A stretch of DNA of 64,000 nucleotides from Zygnema cylindricum (taxonomy: Eukaryota > Streptophyta > Zygnematophyceae > Zygnematales > Zygnemataceae). Below are positions 23,924-35,000 of the stretch, in pieces. Both the position numbers and the translations under genes were made by a program. The DNA is taken from NCBI GenBank assembly GCA_037447655.1, contig JBBHKE010001131.1, positions 125,475 through 189,474 on the forward strand, read 5' to 3'. The notes beneath the pieces are model-generated. The model searched no databases and had not been told where the DNA came from. It saw only the letters and a program-made list of their open reading frames with translations. Numbering within the stretch: the first letter of the stretch is position 1; every line of letters starts with the position of its first letter.

Positions 23924-25758
23924 CTCCCCTTATTTTCTAGTTTTTTTTTTTTTCTTCCAACTTCCACAAACAAGTAAACAAACGCCTCCTCCCCTTTTTC
24001 TTTTTCTTTTTTCCTTTTTCCTTTTCCTTTCGTAAAACTTAAGTATTTTAACACAGTGCATTAAATGAACTGAAATAATAATTGCATCACATATTTTATT
24101 TAACATCCCACTTTTCATAAATCCGAGCAAAGATTTTATCCACCTCATCACTTTTTCATCCACACACAAACCGATTTCCCTCTTGCGATCCAAACAGCCA
24201 GCCCCATCTCCAATCTGCAGCATACACCCAGATGCACACACTTTTACTGGCACACCTTCATAAATACCATCACTCCCTTTAGCGATGTCAAACCCATTAC
24301 CCGCAATAATTAAACTTTCCTCACTCTCTCCCATGGATTTCTTTCCACTCTCTCTTTCTAAATTTATTCCCAATAAGTATTTCTCCTCCCCTTAACCTTT
24401 CATTAAATATTCCTCTTCTCCCTTATCTTTAAAAACCCCTTCTAGTTTCACTTCTCCCCTTTCCTCGGAATCCGTTGAGGTCTCCCTTTCCGACCAGTTT
24501 TCTAATTCCAAAATACTTATAAAATTATCCTCGTTAATTTTATCTTTCCTGTTTTCACTTATGGATCCTATATCTGACTTTCTCATTTCTAAGTCATACA
24601 CTTTACACTCCTCGACATCCTCAAGTACCTCCTCTCTCTTTACTTCCCTTATACCTCCAAAAGCACACTGTTGCCTTCGTGCAATTTCTGTGTGATTTTC
24701 TCTCTTCGCCATACTACTAATCCGGAGAAGCTCTAAAATATCTTCATCCTCTTTCTCCTCTTCCCCTTCTTCCTCCTCATCCACATTCCAACTTCTAAGT
24801 TTTTCCAAACAAGGGCATTCTTCCATATAATGACCCGGTTCCCTGCAAAAGAAGCAAACTCCTTTTTTCAAATCTCCCGTATCTTTTCCTCTCCCTCTCT
24901 TTCTATCAAAGTTCCGATTAGATTTACCTTTGTCTTTCATCCTCTCATCACGCTTCCGCCAATCACCACCAGCTGTAAATGCATTCACCCTGTCACTTCC
25001 CCTACAAAGCTCCAAAGTGCTTTCCCTCACAAGAATTATCCCCATGGTAAATCTCCAAGTCCATGAGGAACCATCAAGTGCTTGCATACGACAAATGATG
25101 TTTTCGTACTCATCTGGGAGTTTCATAAGTAGTGTATCAATCTTACTCTCCTCATATTCTACATATTTTGCAGTAGCTAGCTCAACATATAACGCAGCAA
25201 TATCATTGCAAAACTCTATCATGCTACCGCCTTTATAAACATTGGCCTCTATTTCCAGTTTTACTAATTGCTGCCTCTGAATAGTCTCACTCTTATAAAT
25301 CTGACTTAGTGCTTCCCATATCTCTGAAGACTTCGTTAGACTTAAAAGAGTGATAGCTATTGACTTAGACACATATCTAAGTATGAGATGTTTTGCTATA
25401 GTGTTTTTGTATTCCGATATTTTTCTATCATTTTCTTCAGTTTAAATCCCTATATGTGGTACCATAGCTGAGAGCCTAGCTCCCATCACCATAAGTGTCC
25501 CCTTTTCCTTCTCCCTTATTTCCCCATCCACGGAAATAATTTTCCCTTCACCTTCCGTTGCATCTGAACTCCGGATGATATTCTGGGCAGCCTCAGATGA
25601 TTCTCCATAGTAAGCTCCTCCAAAGCCAGGTGGCAGACATCTCACTTGTCCCGCAACAATTCCCTATAAGTGCTTCTCGAAAAGCAATCCCTCTATTGTA
25701 AACGCCCAATAAGTGAAGCCTGTTCCATCAAACATAGGCACCCTAGATGGTGGGCCCA
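23924..25758 (-). pseudogene. TR-GAG-like element gag with RNase H remnant
   Basis: The main frame 25372-24392 (326 aa) starts MSKSIAITLL and matches copia gag: SEIWEALSQIY, IEFCNDIAALYVELA, MKLPDEYENIICRMQ. It has a basic stretch (KRGRGKD), an intact zinc knuckle CFFCREPGHYMEEC (about 24822-24863) and an acidic tail. A separate frame upstream (25645-25442) holds the gag start region GFGGAYYGE. After gag, frame 24373-23930 has GMLNK and a Lys-rich end preceded by GCMLQIGDGAG, a relic of RNase H. Protease, integrase and the reverse transcriptase core are absent. Because gag is the best-preserved part, mobility probably depended on enzymes from full copies. Confidence 0.85.
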
Positions 25759-26926
25759 TCCATATGTCTTAAGAGTATGCAGATCCAAAAGAAGCTAATT
25801 TATATAGTGTCGACTCCAAGTTGATATAAACCCAAATGAATGACCCCTTGACAGTCAGAACCCCAATATAGATTCACCCTTGTGAAATAACACTTTCTGT
25901 GTGTTCAGTTCCACCACAGAATGCAAAGTTACAATATGAGATTTGGACACATTCACCCACTTTGACTTTCCCTTAGAAATACCGCCACCCTGGCAAACAA
26001 AAACTCTGACCGACTACACCCTTGTGTAGCCTGGACTACCTTGAGTCCGCAGCAAAAAGAATCACTGAAAATGGTCAAGTAAATTGATAGTTATGGCTGC
26101 CCAAAGTTAGCCATTTATACAAGATGCTCTCTGGGAGAGGCGACTACCTAGTGAAAATATTCTAAGTCCTATTCTCACTCTAAGACCCTATCTACTGACG
26201 TACGGCACCAATCACTTTATTGTACCGTATTGATAAGTACAGGTGCCTGTGTACTTTCTGTACGACAATCGTACGATATGGCTAAAATGTCGACACATGT
26301 CATATATCTATTTGTTCCTGTAATCTTCGGTGGCGCCGCAATCCAATGTTGACGTGCCACGTGTCATCCTATGTGGCGATGACCGTAAACCGCCAAAAGT
26401 ACATATCCCCTGATCGTTGCGCCTATCGCGGCCGTCCGATCAAATCCGGCTACATTTCTAGCCGTTGAAAATAGACGCGCGGTATTTGTTTTGAGGTCGA
26501 ACAAAATACGCGGTATCCGTTTCAATAAATAAATCCTTACTCCGTACTATCTATAACTGTATCTATGCAATACGTATGTATTTCTAGTTAAATGAACTAG
26601 TCTACGTGTAACTATTTAAATATTTATCAAACCTCATACTTTGTAACGCTAACTCTAGTCTAAACGGCTAAAGTCACCGGCTAAGGGCATATTGACGGAC
26701 GGTAGATACCAGGATCAATTCCTGGGTCCGTCAAGTGCCTTTTGGTAAGTCTTACTAATTTACCCCCATGTCTTCTCTAGAGAGCATAGGCAGCCATGGC
26801 TCTAGCTCCCTATCCAGCCTTCAGTGACTACAACAAGTGTGGGGGCTTGGAGAGGGGAGTTAGAGGCAGACTGCCTCTGCCTTTTTCTATCCTATTACAG
26901 ACCTAGAAAATACCCAAATATCAGCA
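25759..26926 (-). repeat. TR-GAG-like element 5' LTR
   Basis: Nearly identical to 22743-23923 except for a short deletion at the primer-site end. Contains GCCACGTGTC (26356-26365). Confidence 0.88.
26789..26875. other. LTR U3 hairpin
   Basis: Inverted arms of about 22 bp: GGCAGCCATGGCTCTAGC-type (26789-26810) and its imperfect complement ending GCAGACTGCC (26854-26875), with a loop of about 43 bases. The same foldback lies near the U3 end of most copia LTRs in the window. Confidence 0.7.
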
Positions 26927-27995
26927 GTGCACTTGTCCATGAATGCTACGCCATTTTCCCTCAATTGACGACAGCCCACCGTTCCCCAAAATTTATTGGC
27001 AGAGGAATGCCCTACACCCACAGCTCTAGATTTTGCCAAAACGCTGCACGAGAATCTGGAAAAGGCGGGGAAGGCGCTCTAGCTTGCAAAGGATCGTCAA
27101 AAGTTGCAGGCCGACGCTCACCGGAAGGACATTGTATTCAACGTGGGTGATAAAGTTTTCTTTAATATGGCAAACATGTCGTTATCGGGTGCTCTCTCCA
27201 AGAAATTGGCACCGAGATTTTACCGCCCGTTCACTGTTCATTTAAGGGTGGGAGATGTGGCCTATAAGTTGGATATACCGAGGTACTGGCATATCGATAA
27301 TGTCTTCCATATTTCCCTCCTCAAACCGTTTCGCGACCGCGATTTGATTTACCCCTTTACCGCCCATTCCGGGTACATCGGAAGAGTATGAGGTGGAGGA
27401 TATCCTTCACTCGCGTCGCTCTAAGAATTTTAACTCCACCCACTATTTGGTGCGTTGGAAGGGTTGCGCCGTTGAAGACGACTCTTGGGTGAACGAAGAG
27501 GATTTGCATTCCCCCGAATTGCTACGCCAGTTTACGCAGAGTGCGGACACTCGGCTTAGCCATAGGGGCAATAGCAGTGGACCCGATAAAGGAACAAATC
27601 GCAGTATCGCAACCATCGCGATCATATTGGGGACGCGGCGAAAAAACGCAACAGCGATGTTAACGCACCGGGGCGCTATGGTTGTGCAACCACTGAAACG
27701 CAACATAGTTGCGGTGCCGTCAGAGAATCGCAGCGCCATCGCTGCGCTGACAGGAAATTGCAACTACCTTGATGAACCATCAGTTTTGTCGCAACAGCGC
27801 AGGTTATTCAATGTTGGACGCTGCCATACCCTTGCACGCTGCGACGCTTGGAAGACTACAATCTTGAAACCCTCAACCCTTTCTGGTAAAGCCACCATCA
27901 ACTCTCGCGACCAACATAGTCAAGGCAATTTGGAGAGCATTTCGTTTCGCACGGCCAGCCTACCTTCACTTCTTGAATTAACTAAATTGTCCTGA
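26927..27995 (+). pseudogene. gypsy-1 integrase C-terminus and chromodomain
   Basis: 26927-26931 is the right GTGCA. The integrase resumes with LSMNATPFSLN. The GPY/F-type C-terminal domain follows in frame 27104-27391 (DKVFFNMANMSL, KKLAPRFYRPFTV, YKLDIPRYWHIDNVFHISLLKPF). A one-base slip near 27350 leads into a chromodomain at 27381-27533: EEYEVEDILHSR, HYLVRWKGC, DDSWVNEEDLHSPELL. The aromatic and acidic positions of the chromodomain fold are kept. This classes gypsy-1 as a chromovirus-type element. The frame stays open to 27995 with low-complexity Ala/Arg/Thr-rich sequence. Confidence 0.87.
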
Positions 27996-28006
27996 CGACA
28001 ACATCT

Positions 28007-28540
28007 ATGGCATCGTCGTCCCCTCCACCACTGAAACGGAGGAGACTTGTATGTGTAGGGCAGAAGGATATACCCCGCTCGGACAGATTTTTAGTGGCGG
28101 CGGAGGTCATGGTAGAGGCAGATCGGAGAAGGGAGGTAGAAGCAAAGCCGGAGCTAGAGGAGACAGCCTGTAGCCTTGCTAGACCGGCGGAGACCAATGG
28201 AGGAGAGGGGTCAGAAAATTCACAAAACCCCGAATACAACCCACTCCGGAAAGAGGATCAGGAGGAAGAAGTAGATCATGAGATCTTAGACGCTGAGGAG
28301 CCGGAGCGGGAATTGACACCTCCGCCAATTGAGGAGCGTGCCTTTGATCTGGAGGTGATGAAGGACCCCAATAAGGAGAGAACCGCAGATGAACAATCCT
28401 CAAAAAGCGGGGAAAAGAAGGCGGAAGCGTAGTACCCCAGCGAAGACGATGTATTTCTTCTTCGAGGGGATCAAGGAGACATGGATGAGGAGAGTTAAAA
28501 AGGAGAGGAAATTCCCGATTGCCTCTTTCCTCTCCCTGTT
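28007..28540 (+). pseudogene. gypsy-1 extra ORF, first part
   Basis: ATG at 28007 starts MASSSPPPLKRRR, a short basic cluster, then a Glu-rich stretch (EEEVDHEILDAEEPERELTP) to a stop at 28430-28432. An overlapping frame (28389-28540) continues with KRRRKRSTPAK and KETWMRRVKKERKFPIASFL up to the copia insertion. No known domain recognised. Its position after the chromodomain and before the 3' LTR is unusual for a chromovirus. The second part is at 35001-35496. Confidence 0.6.
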
Positions 28541-29600
28541 TGTAGAAATTAATGGTATTTTTTTAAAGTATTTTCTAGGTCTGAATAGAAATAAGAAAGA
28601 AGCCGAGGCAGTCTATCTTTAACTTCTCTCTCCAACTTCTCAAACTTGTCGCAGTCACTGAGAAATTGGAGAAGGAGCTAGAGCCATGGCTACCTAGGCT
28701 ATCCAGAGGTTTACGGGAAAATATATTTTAGTTAGGGGTTTAATTTACTAAAAGATATGTATCGGCGACAGGATTTGATCTTGGTACCTGCCGGCCGGCA
28801 GACAGCCAGTAGCCGGTAGCCTTAGCCATTAAGTCTAGGAGTAGTGTTGTGTACTATATGGTTTGATAATTACTTAAACATTTATACGTAGGATAGTTCA
28901 TTTAACTGTAACTGATTACAGGAGACATATATCCAGTAAATGTAAAAGTACGGAGTCCGGTACGGATAAGAAACCAATACCGCGCATTTAATTCTTTAGT
29001 GAAACGAATACCGCGCATGTATTTATTTCGGCTACGATTAAATGTGAATTTAATCGGACGGCCGGAATTAACGCCGAGATTGCGGAAGAGGATTTCGGCG
29101 GTTTGTGGTCATCGCCAGATCGGATGACACGTGGCAGAATGACATTAGATCGCGGCATCTCCGAGGATTAAGGGAGCGAATCCGAACATACCACGTGTCG
29201 ACATTTTAGCCATGTCGTACAATGGCCGTACATAAAGTACACCGGCAGCTGTACTTTTGTGTACGAAACTAAAATCTGATTGGCTCCGTACATCAGTAGA
29301 TAGAGTCTGTGAGAGAGATAGGACTTAGAAAATTTAGAAGATAGGACCCTCTCTCCCAGAGAGCTTCTGTACAAAAGGTCAACTTTGACCCTCCATAACT
29401 TAAAGCTCAGGGGAGCAAATTCAGAGATTCTTTTTGCTATCGACTCAGGGGAGTCTTCTCTTCACAAGGGTGAAGTTGGTGAGATTTATTGTCTGCCAGG
29501 GTGGCAGTTATTTTTGCTGAAACACAAAGGGGTCAGGGTTATCCTAGAGGCTTCTTGAAAGCTGTCCACTCTGAGGACTTATGGAGGTCTCAATATTTCA
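28541..29600 (+). repeat. copia-A 5' LTR
   Basis: TGTAGAAATT to ATATTTCA. Hairpin with GCTAGAGCCATGGC near 28600-28695; ABRE/G-box GACACGTGGC at 29126-29135; the gag ATG at 29581. Confidence 0.88.
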
Positions 29601-31380
29601 GGTTATGGGCCCACCGTCTAGGGTACCAATCTTTAATGGAACTGGCTTCATATACTGGGAAAGTATGATGATAGGAGCTCTATGCGAAAAAAGGTTTTGG
29701 GGGATAGTGAGTGGATGGCTGGGGCGTCCATGAAGTCTTGGAATTCCTCCAGGGTTTGGAGGAAGCAAATTCACCAGGAAAGAGGATCCACCTTCAACAG
29801 AGGAAACAAAAGAATGAGAGGTGGTGAACAAAGGAAAGGAGAGGGAGGCGACCACACCAATAGCAACTGGTTCGGCATTCATGTCACCTATTCCGAGGAA
29901 CGAGGAGAATGATACTCAAACCTGGGACTTCAACAATATGGCGGCAAAGCACTTCATCCTACGCCATCTCACTCAAGGACTTGTATGTCCTCATTTGCAG
30001 GTAGAAAGGGCATCCGATCTTTGGATGGCTCTCATAGAGATGTACCAAAGTTGTACAATTCAGCAACAACAGTTGGCTGATCAGAAAGTTAAGAAGTATG
30101 TATACCAAGAGGGGAAAATGTTTGATTTTTGCAATGAGCTTGCTACACTCTTCATGGAGCTAGAGAGTGCGAGAAAAGTTTTTAGTGAAAAAAAAAAGGT
30201 TAACTGTTTACTGATGAAGTTACCCGATGAGTTCGAGAATATAGTCAACCGTGTGCAGGACTTGCCAGACTCAAGGTGGATATGGAACTCAGTGGTAGGG
30301 ATGAATCTCGTTCGGGAGAATACGATTGAGATCCGAAGGGGAGGAAATAGTGGCCAAGCCTTGGACACTGCGACCTATTGGAGGAAGAAGGATTCTCGGA
30401 AACCGGTCGGAAGCTATGGGGGGAGGGAGCAGAAAAATCAGACCGACGACTTCGGACCAAGGGCTCCCAAAGGTTTATGTCATTTTTGTAAGAAACCTGG
30501 GCACTATATGGCAGAGTGCACTAAGCTAACCGAGCTTCGGTTAAAGGAGGGGCAGACCGGTGGTACCTCGAGAGGAAAGAAAAAGGCCCTTGTGACACAG
30601 GTACATGAGGCGGAATCCGAGGACGAGGACGATGAGCTCCTTTTGGATGAGGAGTTGGAGGCGAAAAACGAGGTCGAAATACCACGAAGGCAGAAATGTG
30701 CTTACGGTGGATTGAAAGGTGAAGTAGGCTGGATTGTAGATTCAGGTGCCTCCATGCACATGTGTAAGGATAGGCACCTGTTCACTAAGAAAAGAAATAT
30801 TCCCACCGTAGAGATAGAGTACAAGGATGGAAGGATAGTCACCACTACTCTTGTAGGATCGGTAGATTTGAAAGTGTTAGTAGAAGGAAAGACATCCATA
30901 GTAAAATTCTCCGATGTATTCTTTATTCCGGAGCTGAACAAAAACCTCATCTCTACATCCGTATTAGATGATAAGGATTTTTTTACTAGCACTAGGGAAG
31001 GAGTCTTTACTGCAAGTTTTGAGGAGGATGTCTATTTCATTGCTGAGAAAGGTAGCTATGGGATGTTTAGGCTGGTTTTAAGTAATGAAAAGAAGAAACT
31101 TTATTATGCTGGTGTTCATGATATTATGATGTGGTATAAGAGGCTTGGGCATGTGAATCTAGACAAGTTAAGAGAGATGAAAAAGATGGGAGTGGTGGAA
31201 GGGATTAAGTTTAGTGAGAATGATAATATAAGTGATTGTAGTGGATGTGCTCAAGGTAAAACACACAGATTACCCTTTCCTAAAACAGCCACCTATAAGG
31301 GAGAAAAAATTCTAGATCTAGTACACACGGATATTTGGGGACCGGCTAAAGTGCCCTCACCGGGAGGAAGAGATTTATGA
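29581..31380 (+). pseudogene. copia-A gag, protease, integrase N-part
   Basis: Single frame from ATG 29581, inside the LTR, with in-frame TGA at 29731-29733 and 29815-29817, open from there to 31380. Gag: NNMAAKHFIL, MKLPDEFENIVNRV. Zinc knuckle CHFCKKPGHYMAEC (about 30480-30521). Protease VDSGASMHMC (about 30736). Integrase HHCC domain (GHVNLDKL, CSGCAQGKTHR) and first core Asp in HTDIWGPA (about 31330). A frameshift near 31372 ends the frame. Catalytic residues seen so far are intact; only the stops and shift disable it. Confidence 0.9.
29601..29615 (+). promoter_or_regulatory. copia-A primer-binding site (half-tRNA type)
   Basis: GGTTATGGGCCCACC directly after the LTR is the exact complement of GGTGGGCCCATAACC, the anticodon stem-loop of plant initiator tRNA-Met, not of its 3' end. 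It also encodes gag residues V-M-G-P, so coding and priming overlap. Confidence 0.82.
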
Positions 31381-32918
31381 TGACTATCACTGATGATTGG
31401 TCTCGGTATTCCCGATTGTATTTTTTGAAAAACAAGTCTGAAGCTTAGGAATGTTTAAGACAATATAAAGCATGGAGCGAAAAACTCCATGAAACTCCAA
31501 TCAAGAGAATAAGGAGTGACAATGGTGGAGAGTATAATTCTAACTAGTTTGAGGATTTTCTGAGGGAAGATGGGGTCCAACATCAAAAGACAGTTCCAGA
31601 AAACCCGAAACAGAATGGGGTAGCTGAAAGGTTAAATAGAACACTAAGTGATAGTGCTAGAAGTACGTTGTCGGATAAGAAGATAGGAAAAAGGTTTTGG
31701 GCAGAAGCAATGAACTGTGCTAATTACCTCAAAAATAGAGTTCTTACTTCAGCTATAAAAGATCAAACACCTTATGAGAGATGGACAGGCTGGAAACCAG
31801 ACATATCTCACTTAAAGGTTTTCGGCAGTCAAGTATTCAGTCTAGATACAGATCGGTCTAATTGGAAGCTAGATCCTAAAGGAAAACCGGGATACTTATT
31901 AGGATATGATGAGGATGTTAAAGGATATAGAGTTTATGATCTAAAAAGAGAAGATATAACCTTAGTAAAGCATCTAGTAGTTATGGATGAAAGAAAGTCT
32001 GTGGATCCCTTCAAATATACAAAGTCAGTAAAAATCAGATTTGAGTCAGAAAATTCCGATGACTTTGAGCTCCCTAACTATCCGGGTTTTAGAGAAGATG
32101 ACATTCTTGCAGGAACAAATCAGACCGAAAAGGACTCGGCTGTGGAAACTTCGGTGACAACTCTACCCGAAGCGGAAGACGTGGTGGAAATTGATTCGGA
32201 ATCAAGGGATAGGGGAGAAGCCCAGTTTGTTCCAAAGAATCCACGACAACCATCTATTCCGGCCTCAAATTTTGAGGGGGGAAGGAGAAGTAGCAAAAGA
32301 CTACAAGAAAAACAAGTTTATAACAAGGTAACTAAACTATCTCATCAAGATGAACCTAAAACTTATGGAGAGGCAATGACTTGTCCAGAAAGAAATCGGT
32401 GGAAGAGTGCCATCAATGAGGAGATGGCCTCAATTATGGCAGCCGATACTTGGGAGCTGGTGGATTGTCCACCTAGCCGAAAACCAATCAGGTGTAAGTG
32501 GGTTTTCAAATTAAAACTGAACCCATATAACAAAATCGAGCGCTACAAGGCCCGATTAGTGGCAAAAGGATTTACACAAAAAGAGGGAATTGACTACGAG
32601 AAAACCTTTGCCCCGGTGGTCAAATTTCCCTCCGTCCGCATACTTCTCAGCTTGGCAGCAGCGGAAGACATGGAAGTGCACCAGATGGACATCAAGACAA
32701 CCTTTTTGCATGGAGAATTGGAAGAGGAGATCTTCATGGGACAACCCGAAGGGTTTGTAGAGGAAGGAGAGGAGAGTAAGGTATGCCGGCCGATTAAATC
32801 TCTTTATGGTTTCAAACAGGCGCCTCGACAGTGGAATAAGAAGCTTGATGAGTTTCTTACCGGTCTGGGATATATCCGGATCAGCTCAGATCACTCAATC
32901 TATGTTTTCGAAAAATGA
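31377..32918 (+). pseudogene. copia-A integrase core and reverse transcriptase N-part
   Basis: Continues integrase after the frameshift: TITDDWSRYSRLYF, SDNGGEY (second Asp) and PENPKQNGVAERLNRT (Glu), with TAG at 31446-31448 and 31545-31547. It is open from about 31548 to 32918. GKPGYLLGYDED and the linker follow, then reverse transcriptase (WELVDCPPSRKPIRCKWVFK, RLVAKGFTQKEGIDY, MDIKTTFLHGELEEEI). A one-base insertion near 32915 breaks the frame just before the catalytic YVDD. Confidence 0.9.
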
Positions 32919-33940
32919 GGAAGGTTTTATATTTATTGCAATTTATGTTGATGATTTGCTTGTCTTAAGTAAATCAATGGAAAAAATTAATAAACTGAAA
33001 ACCGATCTTAAGGGGAGATTTGAAATGAAGGATATGGGGGAAGCAAAATATAATTTGGGAATTCAAGTAGAGAGAGACCGAAAAAGAAAAATTATAAGAT
33101 TGACTCAAAAGGAAGCAATAGGGAACATGCTTGAAAAATTTCAAATGGATAAAGCTAATAGTTGTACAACTCCAATGGAGTTGAAGAAGGGAAGTGAGGG
33201 GAGTGATGAAGAAGGAGTCATAGTCTTAGACGAGGAATTATCTCCTGAAGAACAGAAGTTCATGCAGACTATTCCTTACAGGCAAGTAGTGGGAAGTCTA
33301 ATCTATTTTATGAATTGTACCCGGCCGGATTTAGCTGCAGCTGTAGGAGTGTTGAGTAGAAGTCTAAATGCTCCCACTAAGAGGGATTGGGAGGCAGCTA
33401 AGAGAGTCCTTAGATATTTGATAGGAACTAGGGATCTATGGTTGCATTTGGGTGGGGAGAATACTGACATCACTACTTGGAGTGATGCCAATTTATGGTG
33501 ATGCTCCGATGAGGAGATGTACTTCTGGATATGTATTATATGTGGGTGATGGGGCTTGCTGTTGGAGTAGCAAACAACAAAAAGTTATTGCTCAGTCCAC
33601 CATTGAGGCTGAGTATATGGCCTCTTGCTCTGCTGTAAAAGAATTGATGTGGGTCAAGTCTTTGCTTGGTGAGCTTGGTCACCTTAAGAGTGGTGTGTAG
33701 AAATTTTTTTGTGATAATCAGGCAGCAATCGCTATTTCTGCCAATCCTAAACATCATTTTAAAGCTAAACACATGGACATTAGACTCAGCTTAGTTAGAG
33801 AGAAAGTAGAAAACAAAATAATCAGCTTAGAGTACCGACCAGATAGTGAGATGGTAGCAGATATGATGACCAAACCTGTGCCTTCCCCTAAGCTAATTTT
33901 CTGCAGGGAGAAGTGTGGTCTGAAATTAAAGATTGACTAG
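32919..33940 (+). pseudogene. copia-A reverse transcriptase catalytic part and RNase H
   Basis: YVDDLLVLSKS (about 32944) is intact. It continues through KYNLGIQVERD and PYRQVVGSLIYFMNCTRPDL to RNase H: TTWSDAN, a frameshift near 33497, SGYVLYVGDGACCWSSK, STIEAEYMA, then TAG at 33698-33700, FFCDNQAAI, and a C-terminus KPVPSPK to the stop at 33938-33940. All four RNase H acidic positions I can locate are present. Confidence 0.9.
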
Positions 33941-33953
33941 AAAATAAGGGGAG
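33941..33953 (+). promoter_or_regulatory. copia-A polypurine tract
   Basis: AAAATAAGGGGAG directly before the 3' LTR. The same purine run, reverse-complemented, lies beside the minus-strand 3' LTRs (for example 23924-23940). Confidence 0.8.
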
Positions 33954-35000
33954 TGTAGAAATTAATGGTCCATTATTAAGTATTTTCTAGGTCTAAATAG
34001 AAAGAAGCCGAGGCAGTCTACCTCTAACTTCTCTCTCCAACTCTCAAACTTGTCGCAGTCACTGAGAAATTGGAGAGGGAGCTAGAGCCATGGCTACCTA
34101 GGCTATCCAGAGGTTTACGGGAAATATATATTAGTTAGGGGTTTTTAACTAAAAGGTATGTGCCGGCCACAAGATTTGATCCTGGTACCTGCCGGCTGGC
34201 AGACTGCCGGTAGCCGGTAATCTTAGCCTTTAACTCTATAGATAGTGATACGTAATATATAGTTCGATAATTAATTAAACATTATCGGTTTGGATAAGTC
34301 ATTTAGCTATAATTTTTTATGGGATACCTAGATCCAGTAATGTAAAAGTACGGATTACAGTATAAGTAAGAAACCAATACCGCGCATTTATTTCTTTAAT
34401 AAAACGAATATTGTGCTTGTATTTATTACGGCTACGATTAAATGTGAATTTAATCAGACGGTCGGAATTAACCCCGGGATCGCGGAAGAGGATTTCGGCG
34501 GTTTGTGGTCATCGCCACATCGGATGACACGTGGCGGAGTTACATTGGATCGTGGCATCTCCGAGGATTTCAGGAGCGAATCCGGACATACCACGTGTCG
34601 ACATTTAGGCCATATCGTACAGTGTCCGTACAGAAAGTACACTGGCAGCTGTACTTTTGTGTACGGAACTGTAATCTGATTAGTTCCGTACGTCAGTAGA
34701 TAGAGTCTGTGAGATATATAAGACTTAGAAAAATTAAGAGATAGGACCCTCTCTCCCAGAAAGCTTCTGTACTAAAGGTCAACTATGACCCTCCATAACT
34801 TACTGCTTAGGGAAGCAAATTCAGAGATTCTTTTTGCTATCGACTTAGGGGAGCCTTGCCTTCATAGGGGTGAAGTTGGTCAGAGTTATTGTCTACCAAG
34901 GTGGCAGTTATTTTTGCTGAAACACAAAGGGGTCAGGGTAATCCTAGAGGCTTCTTGAAATTTGTCCACTTTGATGACTTATGGAGGTCTCACAGTTTCA
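33954..35000 (+). repeat. copia-A 3' LTR
   Basis: TGTAGAAATT to CAGTTTCA. Contains GACACGTGGC (34526-34535), the GCCATGGC hairpin (about 34012-34100), and an antisense tRNA-like module near 34160-34235. Confidence 0.88.

Larger units (their letters stand above)
22743..26926 (-). mobile_element. Gag-only copia derivative (TR-GAG-like), inserted in gypsy-1
   Basis: Minus-strand element of 4.18 kb: LTRs 22743-23923 and 25759-26926, with a 1.8-kb interior holding gag and a short decayed reverse transcriptase/RNase H tail. Flanked by the perfect duplication GTGCA; removing it restores the gypsy-1 integrase frame. The two LTRs are very similar by eye, so insertion is recent relative to the other elements. 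About 20 bases at the LTR/primer-site junction near 25758 are missing. Confidence 0.9.
28541..35000 (+). mobile_element. copia-A, full-length, defective
   Basis: Full Ty1/copia order on the plus strand, 6.46 kb: LTR 28541-29600, primer-binding site, gag, protease, integrase, reverse transcriptase, RNase H, polypurine tract, LTR 33954-35000. LTRs differ visibly in many places (several indels), so the element is not recent. Flanking 5-mers (CTGTT left, GGATG right) do not match. It interrupts the gypsy-1 extra ORF. Confidence 0.88.
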
